From NCBI RefSeq assembly GCF_014773275.1, contig NZ_JACWMW010000001.1:1054001-1118000 (forward strand): DNA of 64,000 nucleotides, given 5' to 3'. Shown one piece after another: positions 9,734 to 17,198 of the stretch. The notes beneath the pieces are model-generated. The model made no database searches. It was given only the letters and a program-made list of their open reading frames with translations, and was not told the DNA's origin. The translations under genes and the position numbers were made by a program. This DNA comes from Mucilaginibacter rigui (lineage in GTDB: Bacteria > Bacteroidota > Bacteroidia > Sphingobacteriales > Sphingobacteriaceae). Position 1 is the stretch's first letter. Each line of letters opens with the position of its first letter.

Positions 9734-11209
9734 CTAATCTTTCAATTGCTTTACTACCTGTTGATATATTCCTTCAGCAGTTATGAACAGCTTGCATACT
9801 TTATCTGATAACGCCTTTACCGTCTCCTTATCAACCTTAAAGTCATCTTTATACCTTGCTGCTGAATAAGATGTTTGTAATAGTTCGAAAAGCTGTACAT
9901 CTTCAGTTAAATTAAAGTCAAACACATTCTTCAGATCATCTGTAAAGATCAAAGTTATTCTTAACTGCCTGGCCAGATTATGAATGGAAAGCCGGTATCC
10001 CAAATTAACCCGTATAATGGCGCTTAGCGTGCTTTCTACCGCCTGATGCATCAGGAACACAGCTAAATTATCGTTACCATCATCAAAGCAAGTTAAAGAA
10101 GTATCGAGAAAGTCCTTTCCTTGCTTGCCCCAACGGTTCCATATAGCTTCTAACTGACTCTTAATCGACTTTTCATCAGGATTCCGTAGTTCAGGTAGCT
10201 CCAGTTTAGATGAACGGTAAGCAATCTTATTTTTTCGTAAAGCATTGATAAAGAAGCGGCTTCCATCTTCGAGTGCTCTAAGAAAAGCATCCGACTTGTG
10301 AACAATCGCGCAAACGTTGATCAGCGAACTGCATATCTTCTCTATCTTATCTAAGATTTGATGCTCAGGCATTTTGTTTTTCTCCTCAGTAATAATTAAT
10401 AGATAAAACGTGTTCGGATCAGGATGTGTCCCAAGGTGAATGATCATTAATACAGACTCGATCTCCCTGAGTATGATCTCTACCAATTGATTTAAGCCAA
10501 GTTGTTCAGCGGGTATAATAGCTTCATTAAACCTACAATTGAAATTGAATAATGGCAATCTTACCGGATAACGTTTCACTTGAGCTGTTACCGTCTCATC
10601 GTGCTCATTTTTGCTCTTTTTTAATGTTGGTTCAGTCTCTCGCTGCCTGATAATCCATGCCGCCTCATATAGCTTTTGCATGTTCTCGTAGAAATAAATC
10701 ACATCACTGGTATCTAAGAACTCATTTGCCGAATAATTGGACAGGCCTGTTTCCAGCCACTCGTAAAGAAGATCAAGGTACTGAGCAACAGTATAGACCT
10801 TAAAGAAGTTGCTGATAGCCAAATAGGGATTGATACGCTCGACAGAGGACAGGTATATAGGATAATGCAACCATTCCTGCTCTTCCTGCTTTAACTGTAC
10901 GTCAAAATTGATATGAATGGCATCAGCGAGTTTTAATGCTCTTCTAGTACGACTGATTAAGTAAACGGCTTCAACAAGCCGGGCATTTAATTGGTGCGTA
11001 AAGAGCAACCCGGCTGGACTTTTCTTATGTTCATCCGTGTAATAAATTTCTTCGATCACATACTTTCGCCATTCCAGTAAGCTTTCTAAATGTCCAGGTA
11101 GCCAGTCGGCGGAAAAGAAATCACTGATTACCTTCAAAGGGTCGTTCACCTCATCCTGGTCAAGATACCTGGGATAAAAGTTCTGTACATCATATTGCTT
11201 TAAATCCAT
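9734..11209 (-). CDS. MNT-like/HEPN domain protein (possible toxin-like RNase)
   Basis: The reading frame extends to a start at 11284, but the ATG at 11209 (MDLKQYDVQ) is preferred: the upstream extension is Cys-rich, unlike a protein N-terminus, and runs into the divergent promoter region. The N-terminal 220 residues are helical and unassigned. A middle segment (LMIIHLGTHPDPNTFYLLII) resembles a degenerate nucleotidyltransferase fold. The C-terminal 110 residues look like a HEPN bundle (DNLAVFLMHQAVESTLSAII, later SAARYKDDF). HEPN/MNT pairs act as toxin-antitoxin or abortive-infection modules in other bacteria. Divergence from an XRE regulator fits such a role, but no activity is shown here. 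The canonical RxxxxH motif is not obvious. Confidence 0.55.
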   Translation of the reverse strand: MDLKQYDVQNFYPRYLDQDEVNDPLKVISDFFSADWLPGHLESLLEWRKYVIEEIYYTDEHKKSPAGLLFTHQLNARLVEAVYLISRTRRALKLADAIHINFDVQLKQEEQEWLHYPIYLSSVERINPYLAISNFFKVYTVAQYLDLLYEWLETGLSNYSANEFLDTSDVIYFYENMQKLYEAAWIIRQRETEPTLKKSKNEHDETVTAQVKRYPVRLPLFNFNCRFNEAIIPAEQLGLNQLVEIILREIESVLMIIHLGTHPDPNTFYLLIITEEKNKMPEHQILDKIEKICSSLINVCAIVHKSDAFLRALEDGSRFFINALRKNKIAYRSSKLELPELRNPDEKSIKSQLEAIWNRWGKQGKDFLDTSLTCFDDGNDNLAVFLMHQAVESTLSAIIRVNLGYRLSIHNLARQLRITLIFTDDLKNVFDFNLTEDVQLFELLQTSYSAARYKDDFKVDKETVKALSDKVCKLFITAEGIYQQVVKQLKD

Positions 11210-11290
11210 GACTGATGCTATTGTAACCGGCCTGCATTGACCGGCAACACAAAAGAATAGCAGTATACGCACGTGCCGAACCACCGCGAG

Positions 11291-11346
11291 TTGTATTTTA
11301 CAATTATGTGGTTGTTTCGTACATTTACAATAATTGATACATTTAC
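11291..11346. promoter_or_regulatory. Divergent control region of the HEPN and XRE genes
   Basis: The 140 bases between the two starts hold a small palindrome (TTGTA-N3-TACAA, 11291-11303) and a direct repeat TACATTTAC (11320-11328 and 11338-11346). The second copy begins with TACATTTA, one base off the Bacteroidota -7 element TAnnTTTG, and ends just before the XRE start. These are likely binding sites of the XRE protein; that is inference. Confidence 0.45.
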
Positions 11347-11349
11347 GCC

Positions 11350-11739
11350 ATGGCAGAGACTTTACACATTGGAAGAAAGATCAGTAAACTTCGTGAGTTG
11401 CGAGGAATGAAGCAGGAAACGCTGGCAACAGAGTTAGGTATCAGTCAGCAAGCCATTTCCAAGATTGAGCAAAGCGCTGAAGTGGAAGAAGATGCTTTAG
11501 CAAAGATCGCTCATGTCTTAGGCATTACGCCTGAAGCAATTAAAGCCTTTACAGAAGAAGCTGTATTTAATATTATCTCAAATACATTTCACAATACCAG
11601 TAGTGATAGCTCAACCTTGATCGCAAGTTCAATGAATTACCAGCCTACTTTTAATACTATTGAAAAAATCGTTGATCTTTATGAAAGGCTGCTTCAAAGT
11701 GAGCGAGAGAAGATCGAACTTCTAAAGAATTCAAAATAA
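11350..11739 (+). CDS. XRE-family helix-turn-helix regulator
   Basis: The 129-residue protein begins with an HTH_3 domain at residues 7-65: ISKLRELRGMKQETLATEL, then the recognition helix ISQQAISKIEQ. The C-terminal half (ending in a charged helix, YERLLQSEREKIELLK) probably dimerises or binds a ligand. It is divergent from the HEPN gene and followed by a strong terminator, so it is a single-gene unit. It is likely to repress itself and the neighbouring gene through the repeats upstream; this is inferred from layout. Confidence 0.88.
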   Translation: MAETLHIGRKISKLRELRGMKQETLATELGISQQAISKIEQSAEVEEDALAKIAHVLGITPEAIKAFTEEAVFNIISNTFHNTSSDSSTLIASSMNYQPTFNTIEKIVDLYERLLQSEREKIELLKNSK

Positions 11740-11740
11740 T

Positions 11741-11777
11741 ATCAAGCTCCGCAAGGGGGCTTTTTTTTTTGATATCG
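11741..11777 (+). terminator. Rho-independent terminator of the XRE gene
   Basis: The stem AAGCTCC/GGGGCTT (one G-T pair), with a short GCAAG-type loop, is followed by about ten Ts. Outer ATATCAA/TTGATAT bases extend the stem. It lies directly after the XRE stop codon. Confidence 0.88.
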
Positions 11778-11799
11778 TGACCTACATGGTTCGTTTATT

Positions 11800-11868
11800 A
11801 GAAATGCAGAATTATGCATTTCTAACTTTCTGCATTTACAGAAATGTTCATTTCTACAAATGCAGAAA
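11800..11868. repeat. Cluster of AGAAATGCA-type palindromes upstream of the RRM gene
   Basis: Six half-sites sit in 69 bases. One palindrome is AGAAATGCA-N6-TGCATTTCT (11800-11823). A second nested structure spans 11827-11868: outer arms TTTCTGCATTT and AAATGCAGAAA, inner arms AGAAATG and CATTTCT around a 2-base centre. They lie upstream of the predicted -7 element, so they are more likely DNA operators than mRNA structure. Confidence 0.75.
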
Positions 11869-11886
11869 TCTAGTTTTCTATATCTC

Positions 11887-11894
11887 TACATTTG
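11887..11894 (+). promoter_or_regulatory. Predicted -7 element of the RRM gene
   Basis: TACATTTG matches TAnnTTTG exactly and ends 10 bases before the ATG, giving a very short leader. No convincing -33 TTG is seen; the palindrome cluster occupies the upstream side, as expected for activated or repressed control. Confidence 0.5.
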
Positions 11895-11904
11895 CAGCCT
11901 ACTT

Positions 11905-12270
11905 ATGGAATTAGTTAAATTATTTGTCGGGGGCTTTCCGCTGGAGATCGACGAACTGGAGCTTGCAAAATTGTTCGGCCCTTATGGTGACATCACCACC
12001 ATCAAGATCGTTCGTGATAAGAAAACACGGATCTGTAAAGGTTATGCCTTTATCGAAATGAATGACCGTAAAGGAGCTGAAGCGGCTGCTGAAGCATTGG
12101 ATGGCGCTGATATGCACGGGAAACAACTCACCGTAAAGATCAATGAGGAACCCGCTCCAAATCCCAGCCATGCGCCTAAAGCTTCTACTTCGCAAAGACA
12201 GCTGGTTTATCAAAAGGTATTTAAACCAGGGACCGAGGAACGTAAGAAAAGGCCGAGAAAGACTTTGTGA
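11905..12270 (+). CDS. Small RRM-type RNA-binding protein
   Basis: The ATG at 11905 gives MELVKLFVGGFP, the usual start of bacterial RRM proteins; an upstream extension to 11860 runs through the operator repeats and is rejected. One RRM fills residues 4-78, with RNP-2 LFVGGF and RNP-1 KGYAFIEM. A basic, Pro/Lys-rich tail (ending EERKKRPRKTL) follows. Such proteins bind single-stranded RNA and act in post-transcriptional control in Bacteroidota. Here the gene sits next to mobilisation genes, facing their 3' end. Whether it belongs to the mobile element is unclear. Confidence 0.9.
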   Translation: MELVKLFVGGFPLEIDELELAKLFGPYGDITTIKIVRDKKTRICKGYAFIEMNDRKGAEAAAEALDGADMHGKQLTVKINEEPAPNPSHAPKASTSQRQLVYQKVFKPGTEERKKRPRKTL

Positions 12271-12283
12271 TCATAAGCTATTA

Positions 12284-13492
12284 CTAACCCAATCTTTGCC
12301 CTTTTCTTTTCTTACGCTTGCGTTTGAATTCATTCAATGCACTTTGATCCATATCACCAGCAAGGTGATCAGTGCCGAGCAAACTCCCGATAAAATCGCT
12401 ACCAGGTAAAGCCTGATGACCCACCTGCTGCCGACCTTGTTGTTGGCTTTGGATATCTGCTCCGCGCTGTATGAGATACTTTTGATCTGGAACGCCAGAT
12501 TGGTTGCCTGGCTGTCCATCAGCTCTAGCCGCCTGCTGGTATCTGCTATCTTTTGCTCTGATCTGATCCTGTAGTTTTCCAGTGCCCTGCTGTATATCTT
12601 TTCTATTTCCGGCAGCAACTTCTGTATCTGCGTCAATTCCTGTTGCTGTTCCTCTTGCGGTAGATTCAACTGCTCTTGTTGATCGTTGCCATTCTCTTGT
12701 CCTAACATTTGCCTGGTGAATTGTTGTGCGATCTCTTTCTTGTTCATAACTGATAGCATTTTTAATAGCCTGCCATTTATAAGCATTGCCTAAGTGAACC
12801 CCTTTGAACTGCATGCCTTCATATCCGTAGGATATGCCGCTTACAAAACCGGTACTGGCCTGATTAAATAATACATTGATTCCCTTAGATTCCAACGACT
12901 GAATGAATTGTGTGGCATCCAGCTTCCTGCTGAGCACATCTTTAATGATCTCCTGTAACTGCATTTTGGAGGACGGCACATTTGTTCGCTTCATCATTTC
13001 CAGTTCATTCTTGGTCATAGCCCGTTCCTGCGCTTGCCTGCTGGAGATGACCTGTGTCAAGCCATGCTGCTTTTCCAGCTTTCTGAGCACCTGCTCGCTT
13101 CTCTGGTAGTCTTTACTGTCGGATACCACTGTCCCGTCGTAGCCGATGCGGTTGACCAGGATATGCAAGTGCGGATGATCGGCATCGTAATGCCGGAAGA
13201 TGGCATACTGGTGCTGGTCAAATCCCATGTTGTTCAAATATTCATTTGCAATCATGTTCATTTGTTCATCCCCCAAATTCTCGTTTGGCGGGAAGTTCAG
13301 GGATGTATGGTAGAAGTACTTCTGGAGATTTGGTCTCAGCATTCTGACCAAAGCCACCTCACGCATGATAGAACCCTCTTTGCCCGATGTAAAAGTCATA
13401 TTGAGGATTTTAGCAACGCCTTGATCGACCTTTTGCAGGTTGTACCGCAATGCGCCCCTGAATCCTTTTCCTTTTACCTGATCCGCTGTCAT
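12284..13492 (-). CDS. mobB: MobB-type relaxase (mobilisation nuclease)
   Basis: Relaxases nick the transfer origin and pilot the strand in conjugation. The ATG at 13492 overlaps the mobC stop (ATGA); a TTG 12 bases upstream is less likely. The N-terminus KGKGFRGALRYNL is typical of the family, and the metal-binding histidine cluster HYDADHPHLHILVNR lies near residues 100-115. The last 150 residues (Gln/Arg/Gly-rich) have no recognised domain and overlap a second gene in another frame. No integrase, primase or type IV secretion genes are near, so the element would be mobilisable rather than self-transmissible. Confidence 0.9.
   Translation of the reverse strand: MTADQVKGKGFRGALRYNLQKVDQGVAKILNMTFTSGKEGSIMREVALVRMLRPNLQKYFYHTSLNFPPNENLGDEQMNMIANEYLNNMGFDQHQYAIFRHYDADHPHLHILVNRIGYDGTVVSDSKDYQRSEQVLRKLEKQHGLTQVISSRQAQERAMTKNELEMMKRTNVPSSKMQLQEIIKDVLSRKLDATQFIQSLESKGINVLFNQASTGFVSGISYGYEGMQFKGVHLGNAYKWQAIKNAISYEQERDRTTIHQANVRTREWQRSTRAVESTARGTATGIDADTEVAAGNRKDIQQGTGKLQDQIRAKDSRYQQAARADGQPGNQSGVPDQKYLIQRGADIQSQQQGRQQVGHQALPGSDFIGSLLGTDHLAGDMDQSALNEFKRKRKKRKGQRLG
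12334..12747 (-). CDS. Coiled-coil membrane protein encoded out of frame inside mobB
   Basis: This 137-residue frame lies wholly inside the 3' third of mobB, on the same strand and in a different frame. It reads like a real protein: MNKKEIAQQF start, a Gln/Glu-rich amphipathic region (EIEKIYSRALENYRIRSEQ), then one strong membrane segment at the C-terminus (LYLVAILSGVCSALITLLVIWI). The ATG at 12747 is chosen; the frame runs further, to 12786. The mobB frame over the same bases is low-complexity, suggesting that the inner frame carries the main constraint. A role in relaxosome or membrane docking is inference. Confidence 0.65.
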   Translation of the reverse strand: MNKKEIAQQFTRQMLGQENGNDQQEQLNLPQEEQQQELTQIQKLLPEIEKIYSRALENYRIRSEQKIADTSRRLELMDSQATNLAFQIKSISYSAEQISKANNKVGSRWVIRLYLVAILSGVCSALITLLVIWIKVH

Positions 13493-13824
13493 TTCATTAA
13501 GCAATTGAGTATGTCCTTCTGGGTCTTTATCAAAGCGGTCAATATGGTCAAGAAAGCTGGCGACAGTTTACCTGCGTTGAGTTGCTTAACCGCCTGGTTC
13601 AGGTTAACGCCGATCTTGTGCAACTCGCGGTACAATTCGGCATTAACAGGCGAAAGCTTGATGGCAGGGAACCTGCCAGTAAATGCTTTCTGCCTGATCC
13701 AGTTAGCCGGTGTCATTGCCGATGCCTGGGCATAATTGCAAACCATATGGTTCTCTTCTTTTGTCAGCCGGATATTGACCTGTATGATCCTTTTATCCTC
13801 TTCCTGTAAAGCCGGTCTTCCCAT
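13489..13824 (-). CDS. mobC: MobC-type relaxosome accessory protein
   Basis: The 111-residue protein shows the MobC pattern: MGRPALQEEDKR, then INIRLTKEEN-like ribbon residues (VNIRLTKEENHMVCNYA), ANWIRQKAF, and the conserved LHKIGVNLNQAVKQLN. MobC proteins bind near oriT and help the relaxase open it. The stop overlaps the mobB ATG by four bases, so the two are co-translated. The hairpin at 13870-13910, just upstream, is a candidate binding target. Confidence 0.9.
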   Translation of the reverse strand: MGRPALQEEDKRIIQVNIRLTKEENHMVCNYAQASAMTPANWIRQKAFTGRFPAIKLSPVNAELYRELHKIGVNLNQAVKQLNAGKLSPAFLTILTALIKTQKDILNCLMK

Positions 13825-13869
13825 GATCTTTGATTTTAAACGAAGTGCAAAATCTTGCTTACCTCCGAA

Positions 13870-13910
13870 GGAGCAAGCCGTTTAAGCGTAGCGAAAACAT
13901 GGCTTGCTCC
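13870..13910. other. Candidate oriT hairpin upstream of mobC
   Basis: An exact 10-base inverted repeat, GGAGCAAGCC (13870-13879) and GGCTTGCTCC (13901-13910), surrounds a 21-base centre and sits between the HTH gene and mobC. Bacteroidota oriT regions commonly lie beside mobC and contain such repeats. It has no T-run on either side, which argues against a terminator. The nick site cannot be assigned. Confidence 0.45.
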
Positions 13911-13928
13911 TAAACGCTCAATACATAT

Positions 13929-14219
13929 CTATTTACTGAAATTGATCCGCTTGCTCTTAACTTCTCCTTTTAAAACCTTCATGATATCCTCGTAATTGTA
14001 ATACAGGATGCCACCGATTTTAGTAAAGGGAATGGTACCGTTATCCCGCAATGTTTGTAGAGTATTAGCGGAGATTTTGAGCAGGTTCTTGACCTGGTAA
14101 CTCTTCAAAAATTTCTTGGGCTCTTCGCTTGAACCGCCGCTAATTAGTGCTTTCATTTGACTAAGCAGTCGTTCTCCAAACTCCTGCAAGTCTTCCTTCG
14201 TGATGATTTCTGCTGCCAT
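13929..14219 (-). CDS. Excisionase/MerR-like helix-turn-helix protein of the mobile element
   Basis: The 96-residue protein has a charged N-terminus, then a winged-helix-like HTH_17 domain: KSYQVKNLLKISANTLQTLRDNGTIPFTKIGGILYYNYEDIMKVL. This type accompanies integration and mobilisation genes in Bacteroidota elements, acting as excisionase or regulator. It is first in a minus-strand series with mobC and mobB, separated from mobC by the candidate oriT. A good promoter and palindrome lie upstream. Confidence 0.85.
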   Translation of the reverse strand: MAAEIITKEDLQEFGERLLSQMKALISGGSSEEPKKFLKSYQVKNLLKISANTLQTLRDNGTIPFTKIGGILYYNYEDIMKVLKGEVKSKRINFSK

Positions 14220-14244
14220 AATTATTCTGTTACTGATTAAATCT

Positions 14245-14293
14245 CAAACCTAAATTCCTGTCACATTCCCAACAAGTACAACTTTTGTTGTAC
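14245..14293 (-). promoter_or_regulatory. Promoter and operator of the HTH/mob genes
   Basis: On the minus strand TAGGTTTG (14245-14252) matches TAnnTTTG, with TTG repeats at 14270-14275 at a spacing of 17-20 bases. Directly upstream is an exact palindrome GTACAAC-TTTT-GTTGTAC (14276-14293), well placed as an operator, perhaps for the HTH protein itself. Confidence 0.6.
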
Positions 14294-14778
14294 CCAATTT
14301 GTACCCCTGCAACAAAGTTGGACCCTTGTTTTAAGAATATCTGACAGCCTGCACTCACCTTGAGTGCTTTTTCGCTCTGCGTTTGTTTAAGTACAAAGGT
14401 GCTGACCTGATATAAATAAATATCAAACCTCATTTACGAAGTAGGATGTTTTATACAAAAATGAGTTAAGTGAATTGAAATTTACTCCGAGTTTATCCGA
14501 GTCGGAGTTGATTTGTTAAAGATTTAAAATTGATATCATGAAGTCGTAGGTCATATTAAAAGATTGGCTAGTTTTTATCTCCAACAGTAATGGTAATGTT
14601 CAGTTATCCTTTGTTGAAGCAGACGATGTGTAGCTGAACTGTTTGAGGGTATTGAATCATTTCCTAATGCTTCAATTAAGTGGCCAATAATGCTTTGATT
14701 CGAGTCCAATTTGAGGATGGACGTAAACGTAGAACTTTTCAACGTCAGCGGCGACCGCTACAAAACCTAGCTGAAACT
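14294..14778. other. Gap with no intact gene
   Basis: No intact coding frame is convincing. A 7-base inverted repeat ACTCCGA/TCGGAGT (14484-14490, 14502-14508) lies in the middle. The right end leads into a degraded gene. A minus-strand frame ending at 14230 has no motif and covers the promoter region, so it is not called. Confidence 0.5.
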
Positions 14779-14892
14779 GGACTTTTCCCAAAGGATAAAA
14801 ACGGAAATTACGAAGTACAGCAGTTTCAACAAAACTATAACTACGACCTCGACTAAGCGCTGAACAAATTCCCGATCAAGGAAAGTGAATAA
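14779..14892 (+). pseudogene. 3' remnant of a mobilisation-associated gene (DUF3945/DUF4099-like)
   Basis: One frame reads GLFPKDKNGNYEVQQFQQNY, then NYDLD, a TAA at 14854, and ALNKFPIKESE ending at 14892. The phrase resembles a repeated motif of Bacteroidota conjugation proteins (DUF3945/DUF4099), from memory and without a search. The internal stop is one base from GAA. Only the 3' end survives. A good terminator follows immediately, supporting a former plus-strand gene here. Confidence 0.4.
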
Positions 14893-14898
14893 CGGTAT

Positions 14899-14932
14899 AG
14901 AGCTAGGCTATAGCCCTGGCTCTGTTTTTTTT
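14899..14932 (+). terminator. Rho-independent terminator after the gene remnant
   Basis: The stem AGAGCTAGG (14899-14907) pairs with CCTGGCTCT (14915-14923) with one T-G wobble and is followed by eight Ts. Confidence 0.8.
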
Positions 14933-14981
14933 GTCGAAAACCGATCTCAATTTATTTTCTGATATTTGATTTTAGCCTATT

Positions 14982-16844
14982 ATGATTGCAATAAGAAGAC
15001 CACCTAAATCTCAGCCTACACCGCCACCCACGTTTCCCAAAGATGCCATACAAACAATTGAAGGCATTAATATAGACTATCTTGAACTAAAGGAGGCCGA
15101 TTACAAAGCGAAGCACACGACATTCAGAAATGTTGCTTTTAAAAGCCTAGTTCTTTTTGACGGAACTAAGCTATCACATGGTCTGCTGTTTGAAGACATT
15201 GAGTTTCCCGAGGCCGTTGTATTTAAAAATGTTATTGTTGATCAATATGATCAACTGATCAGCCCAGATTCCGTAAGCATCGTTTTTAAAAACTGTACCT
15301 TTAAACAGCCCGTTCAAATCATTGGCCAGCATACTCATATAGACCGCAGTATTTGCTTTGATAATTGTATTTTTTATGAAGGCTTGTCAATTGAAAGAAT
15401 TACTGTAGTAAAGGAAGGCCTTAGTTTTAAAAATTGCGAGATACACCAAAAGCTTGATATTTTTAATTCGGTATTTAATTCTGATATAACTTTCCGCGAA
15501 ACACATATCCATGCTTATCTGCGCTTATTCGCCGTCAAATCGGGTATGCTGGTATTTTCTAAATTAAACATAGATGGCAATCTCCACCTTGATTCTTCAA
15601 CGTTTCCGAACGGCATTGTTTTTAATGATGGCAATTTTAAAGATGATGTTTACTTTACCTTGAATAAAACTGACCGTTCAGGTTTGACCATGATCGGTTC
15701 TTCTTTTGAAAAATCAATTACCATTAATCACCAAAGCAAAGACAAGGTGCTTGAAAATGGTATCTCTCAGTATTACATCAGCAGCGCCAAGTTTTCAAAT
15801 GGGCTATCAATCAAGGGCATAAGCAACCTTGCATCACCATTTCCTAAAGTGAAGGAAATAACCTTGGACATTTCTTCCCTGCTGATTGGCAGCATCGTTT
15901 TTGATTCGCTGGATATTGGTATACTGAATCTTTCGGGATATAATACTTTGGCGAAGGTGACTTTTAAGCATACCGCAATCCGGCAGATCAGGGCCAAAGA
16001 GTTTATCAATGAGAGCGGCCTGATTTTTTCCGATGTTATTGCATCCGGCAGCGATTGGCCTGACGGAAATAACGGATTTTTGGGCAGCGCCTTATACATG
16101 GATAATACCAATTTCGGCAAAGCGCAGTTTTTTCAAACCAATTTTAAATCGTTTGAAAAGGTCGTTTTCACGAACATCATTTTAACGGAAATCGCTACTT
16201 CAAATGTGACCTGGTTTACTGCTAAGAAATTAGAGGATGGAATAATTGTATCATTGAAAACAAAGTTGAAAGCAACCATAAAGACAAAGGACAAGTTAAA
16301 GATTGAACAGGACAGAAACGCGTTGATCAGGGAATTAAATACTATTAAAGAGATTTATCGGCAACTAAAATTTGCGGCTCAAAAACAGGGGGATATTCCA
16401 TTATCTCATGAGTTTCAGCGTATCGAAATGGGCTATTATAAAGAGATTACGCAAGTAGAAAGGCCGCGCCGATGGAGTGAGTTTTTGATTTTATACAGTA
16501 GTCAAAGCAATAATTTCGGACAAAGTTGGGTACGAGCGTTATGGGGATTAATTGTCTTTTCATTTATTTGCTACATCCCTGTCGGTTTTTTGACCTCGGA
16601 ACACCTAGACTATACCAAAGCTGCTGTTTCTTTAGACGATCTCATTGTCAACGCAAGGGTGATATTCCTGGATAATATCAAGACTTGGCTCACGCTGTTC
16701 AATCCTACACACCGGGTGAAAGATATTACAGAAAGTATCGACAAATTTTCATCCTGGGTGTATTTCTGGGATTTTATCAGCAGGATTGTAGTGGCGTACT
16801 TCATTTTTCAAATGGTGAGCGCTTTTCGGAAATTCAGCAAATAA
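14982..16844 (+). CDS. Beta-helix (pentapeptide-like) protein with C-terminal membrane segments
   Basis: The 620-residue protein opens with a Pro-rich stretch, then about 370 residues of short repeats resembling degenerate pentapeptide repeats (VFKNCTF, CFDNCIF, SFKNCEI), predicted to form a beta-helix. A charged helical linker (KLKIEQDRNALIRELNTI) leads to two membrane segments near residues 518-537 (LIVFSFICYIPVGF) and 595-613 (ISRIVVAYFIFQMV). The layout, a sensor-like helix tied to a small membrane module, resembles defence effectors that permeabilise membranes, but no pore motif is seen. It begins the plus-strand cargo block. A GC-rich hairpin follows it, so it may be transcribed apart from the genes downstream. 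Confidence 0.6.
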   Translation: MIAIRRPPKSQPTPPPTFPKDAIQTIEGINIDYLELKEADYKAKHTTFRNVAFKSLVLFDGTKLSHGLLFEDIEFPEAVVFKNVIVDQYDQLISPDSVSIVFKNCTFKQPVQIIGQHTHIDRSICFDNCIFYEGLSIERITVVKEGLSFKNCEIHQKLDIFNSVFNSDITFRETHIHAYLRLFAVKSGMLVFSKLNIDGNLHLDSSTFPNGIVFNDGNFKDDVYFTLNKTDRSGLTMIGSSFEKSITINHQSKDKVLENGISQYYISSAKFSNGLSIKGISNLASPFPKVKEITLDISSLLIGSIVFDSLDIGILNLSGYNTLAKVTFKHTAIRQIRAKEFINESGLIFSDVIASGSDWPDGNNGFLGSALYMDNTNFGKAQFFQTNFKSFEKVVFTNIILTEIATSNVTWFTAKKLEDGIIVSLKTKLKATIKTKDKLKIEQDRNALIRELNTIKEIYRQLKFAAQKQGDIPLSHEFQRIEMGYYKEITQVERPRRWSEFLILYSSQSNNFGQSWVRALWGLIVFSFICYIPVGFLTSEHLDYTKAAVSLDDLIVNARVIFLDNIKTWLTLFNPTHRVKDITESIDKFSSWVYFWDFISRIVVAYFIFQMVSAFRKFSK

Positions 16845-16848
16845 GAAA

Positions 16849-16872
16849 GGCGGTGATCCGTAGATCACCGCC
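16849..16872 (+). terminator. GC-rich hairpin after the beta-helix gene
   Basis: An exact 10-base repeat GGCGGTGATC/GATCACCGCC with a CGTA loop begins 5 bases after the stop codon. The downstream side is Cs and As rather than Ts, so termination may be weak or Rho-assisted. Confidence 0.55.
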
Positions 16873-17198
16873 CCCAAAAGGAACTGGCCGCCCGGAAAGC
16901 TTTACGGAAAGGCCAGCCTACGATCTCGTTTTTTAAGTTTATCTCGTTGCTAAGCATTTAACTGCTTATTTTTTCCGAGGTGGCCAAAACAATGCTTTGG
17001 CCAGGGAGGTCACGACATTAGCCGCTATCCCTATTAAAAAACTACTTACCATAGTCCTGCAAAATTAAAGCTTATTTGCTGTTATCACGAATGAACATTT
17101 AACAATATAGTGGCAGGTTACAGTATCGCTTTTAATTGCAAATTCAATTTTGCAACAGGAAATAATTGTATCGTATTTTGCATAGATAGATTGGTTCA
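16873..17198. other. 326-base gap upstream of the SH3/SIR2 genes
   Basis: The gap has no large gene. It holds the candidate peptide at 16966-17052 on the minus strand. A likely plus-strand promoter for the next gene is seen as TTTTG, then TATTTTG ending about 20 bases before the ATG at 17199, close to but not exactly the Bacteroidota consensus. Confidence 0.45.
16966..17052 (-). CDS. Candidate 28-residue hydrophobic peptide
   Basis: The frame reads MVSSFLIGIAANVVTSLAKA then LFWPPRKK: one hydrophobic helix ending in aromatic, Pro and basic residues, like type I toxin peptides. A perfect TAATTTTG (-7 type) sits at 17059-17066 on the minus strand, 6 bases before the ATG. No homologue is known to me, and short frames arise by chance. 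Confidence 0.35.
   Translation of the reverse strand: MVSSFLIGIAANVVTSLAKALFWPPRKK

Noticed and set aside
13034..13735. 233-residue frame antisense to mobB and mobC
   Set aside because: It mirrors well-supported relaxase and MobC coding sequence and has no recognisable features.
14230..14433. 67-residue frame upstream of the HTH gene
   Set aside because: It covers the promoter and palindrome and lacks any motif.
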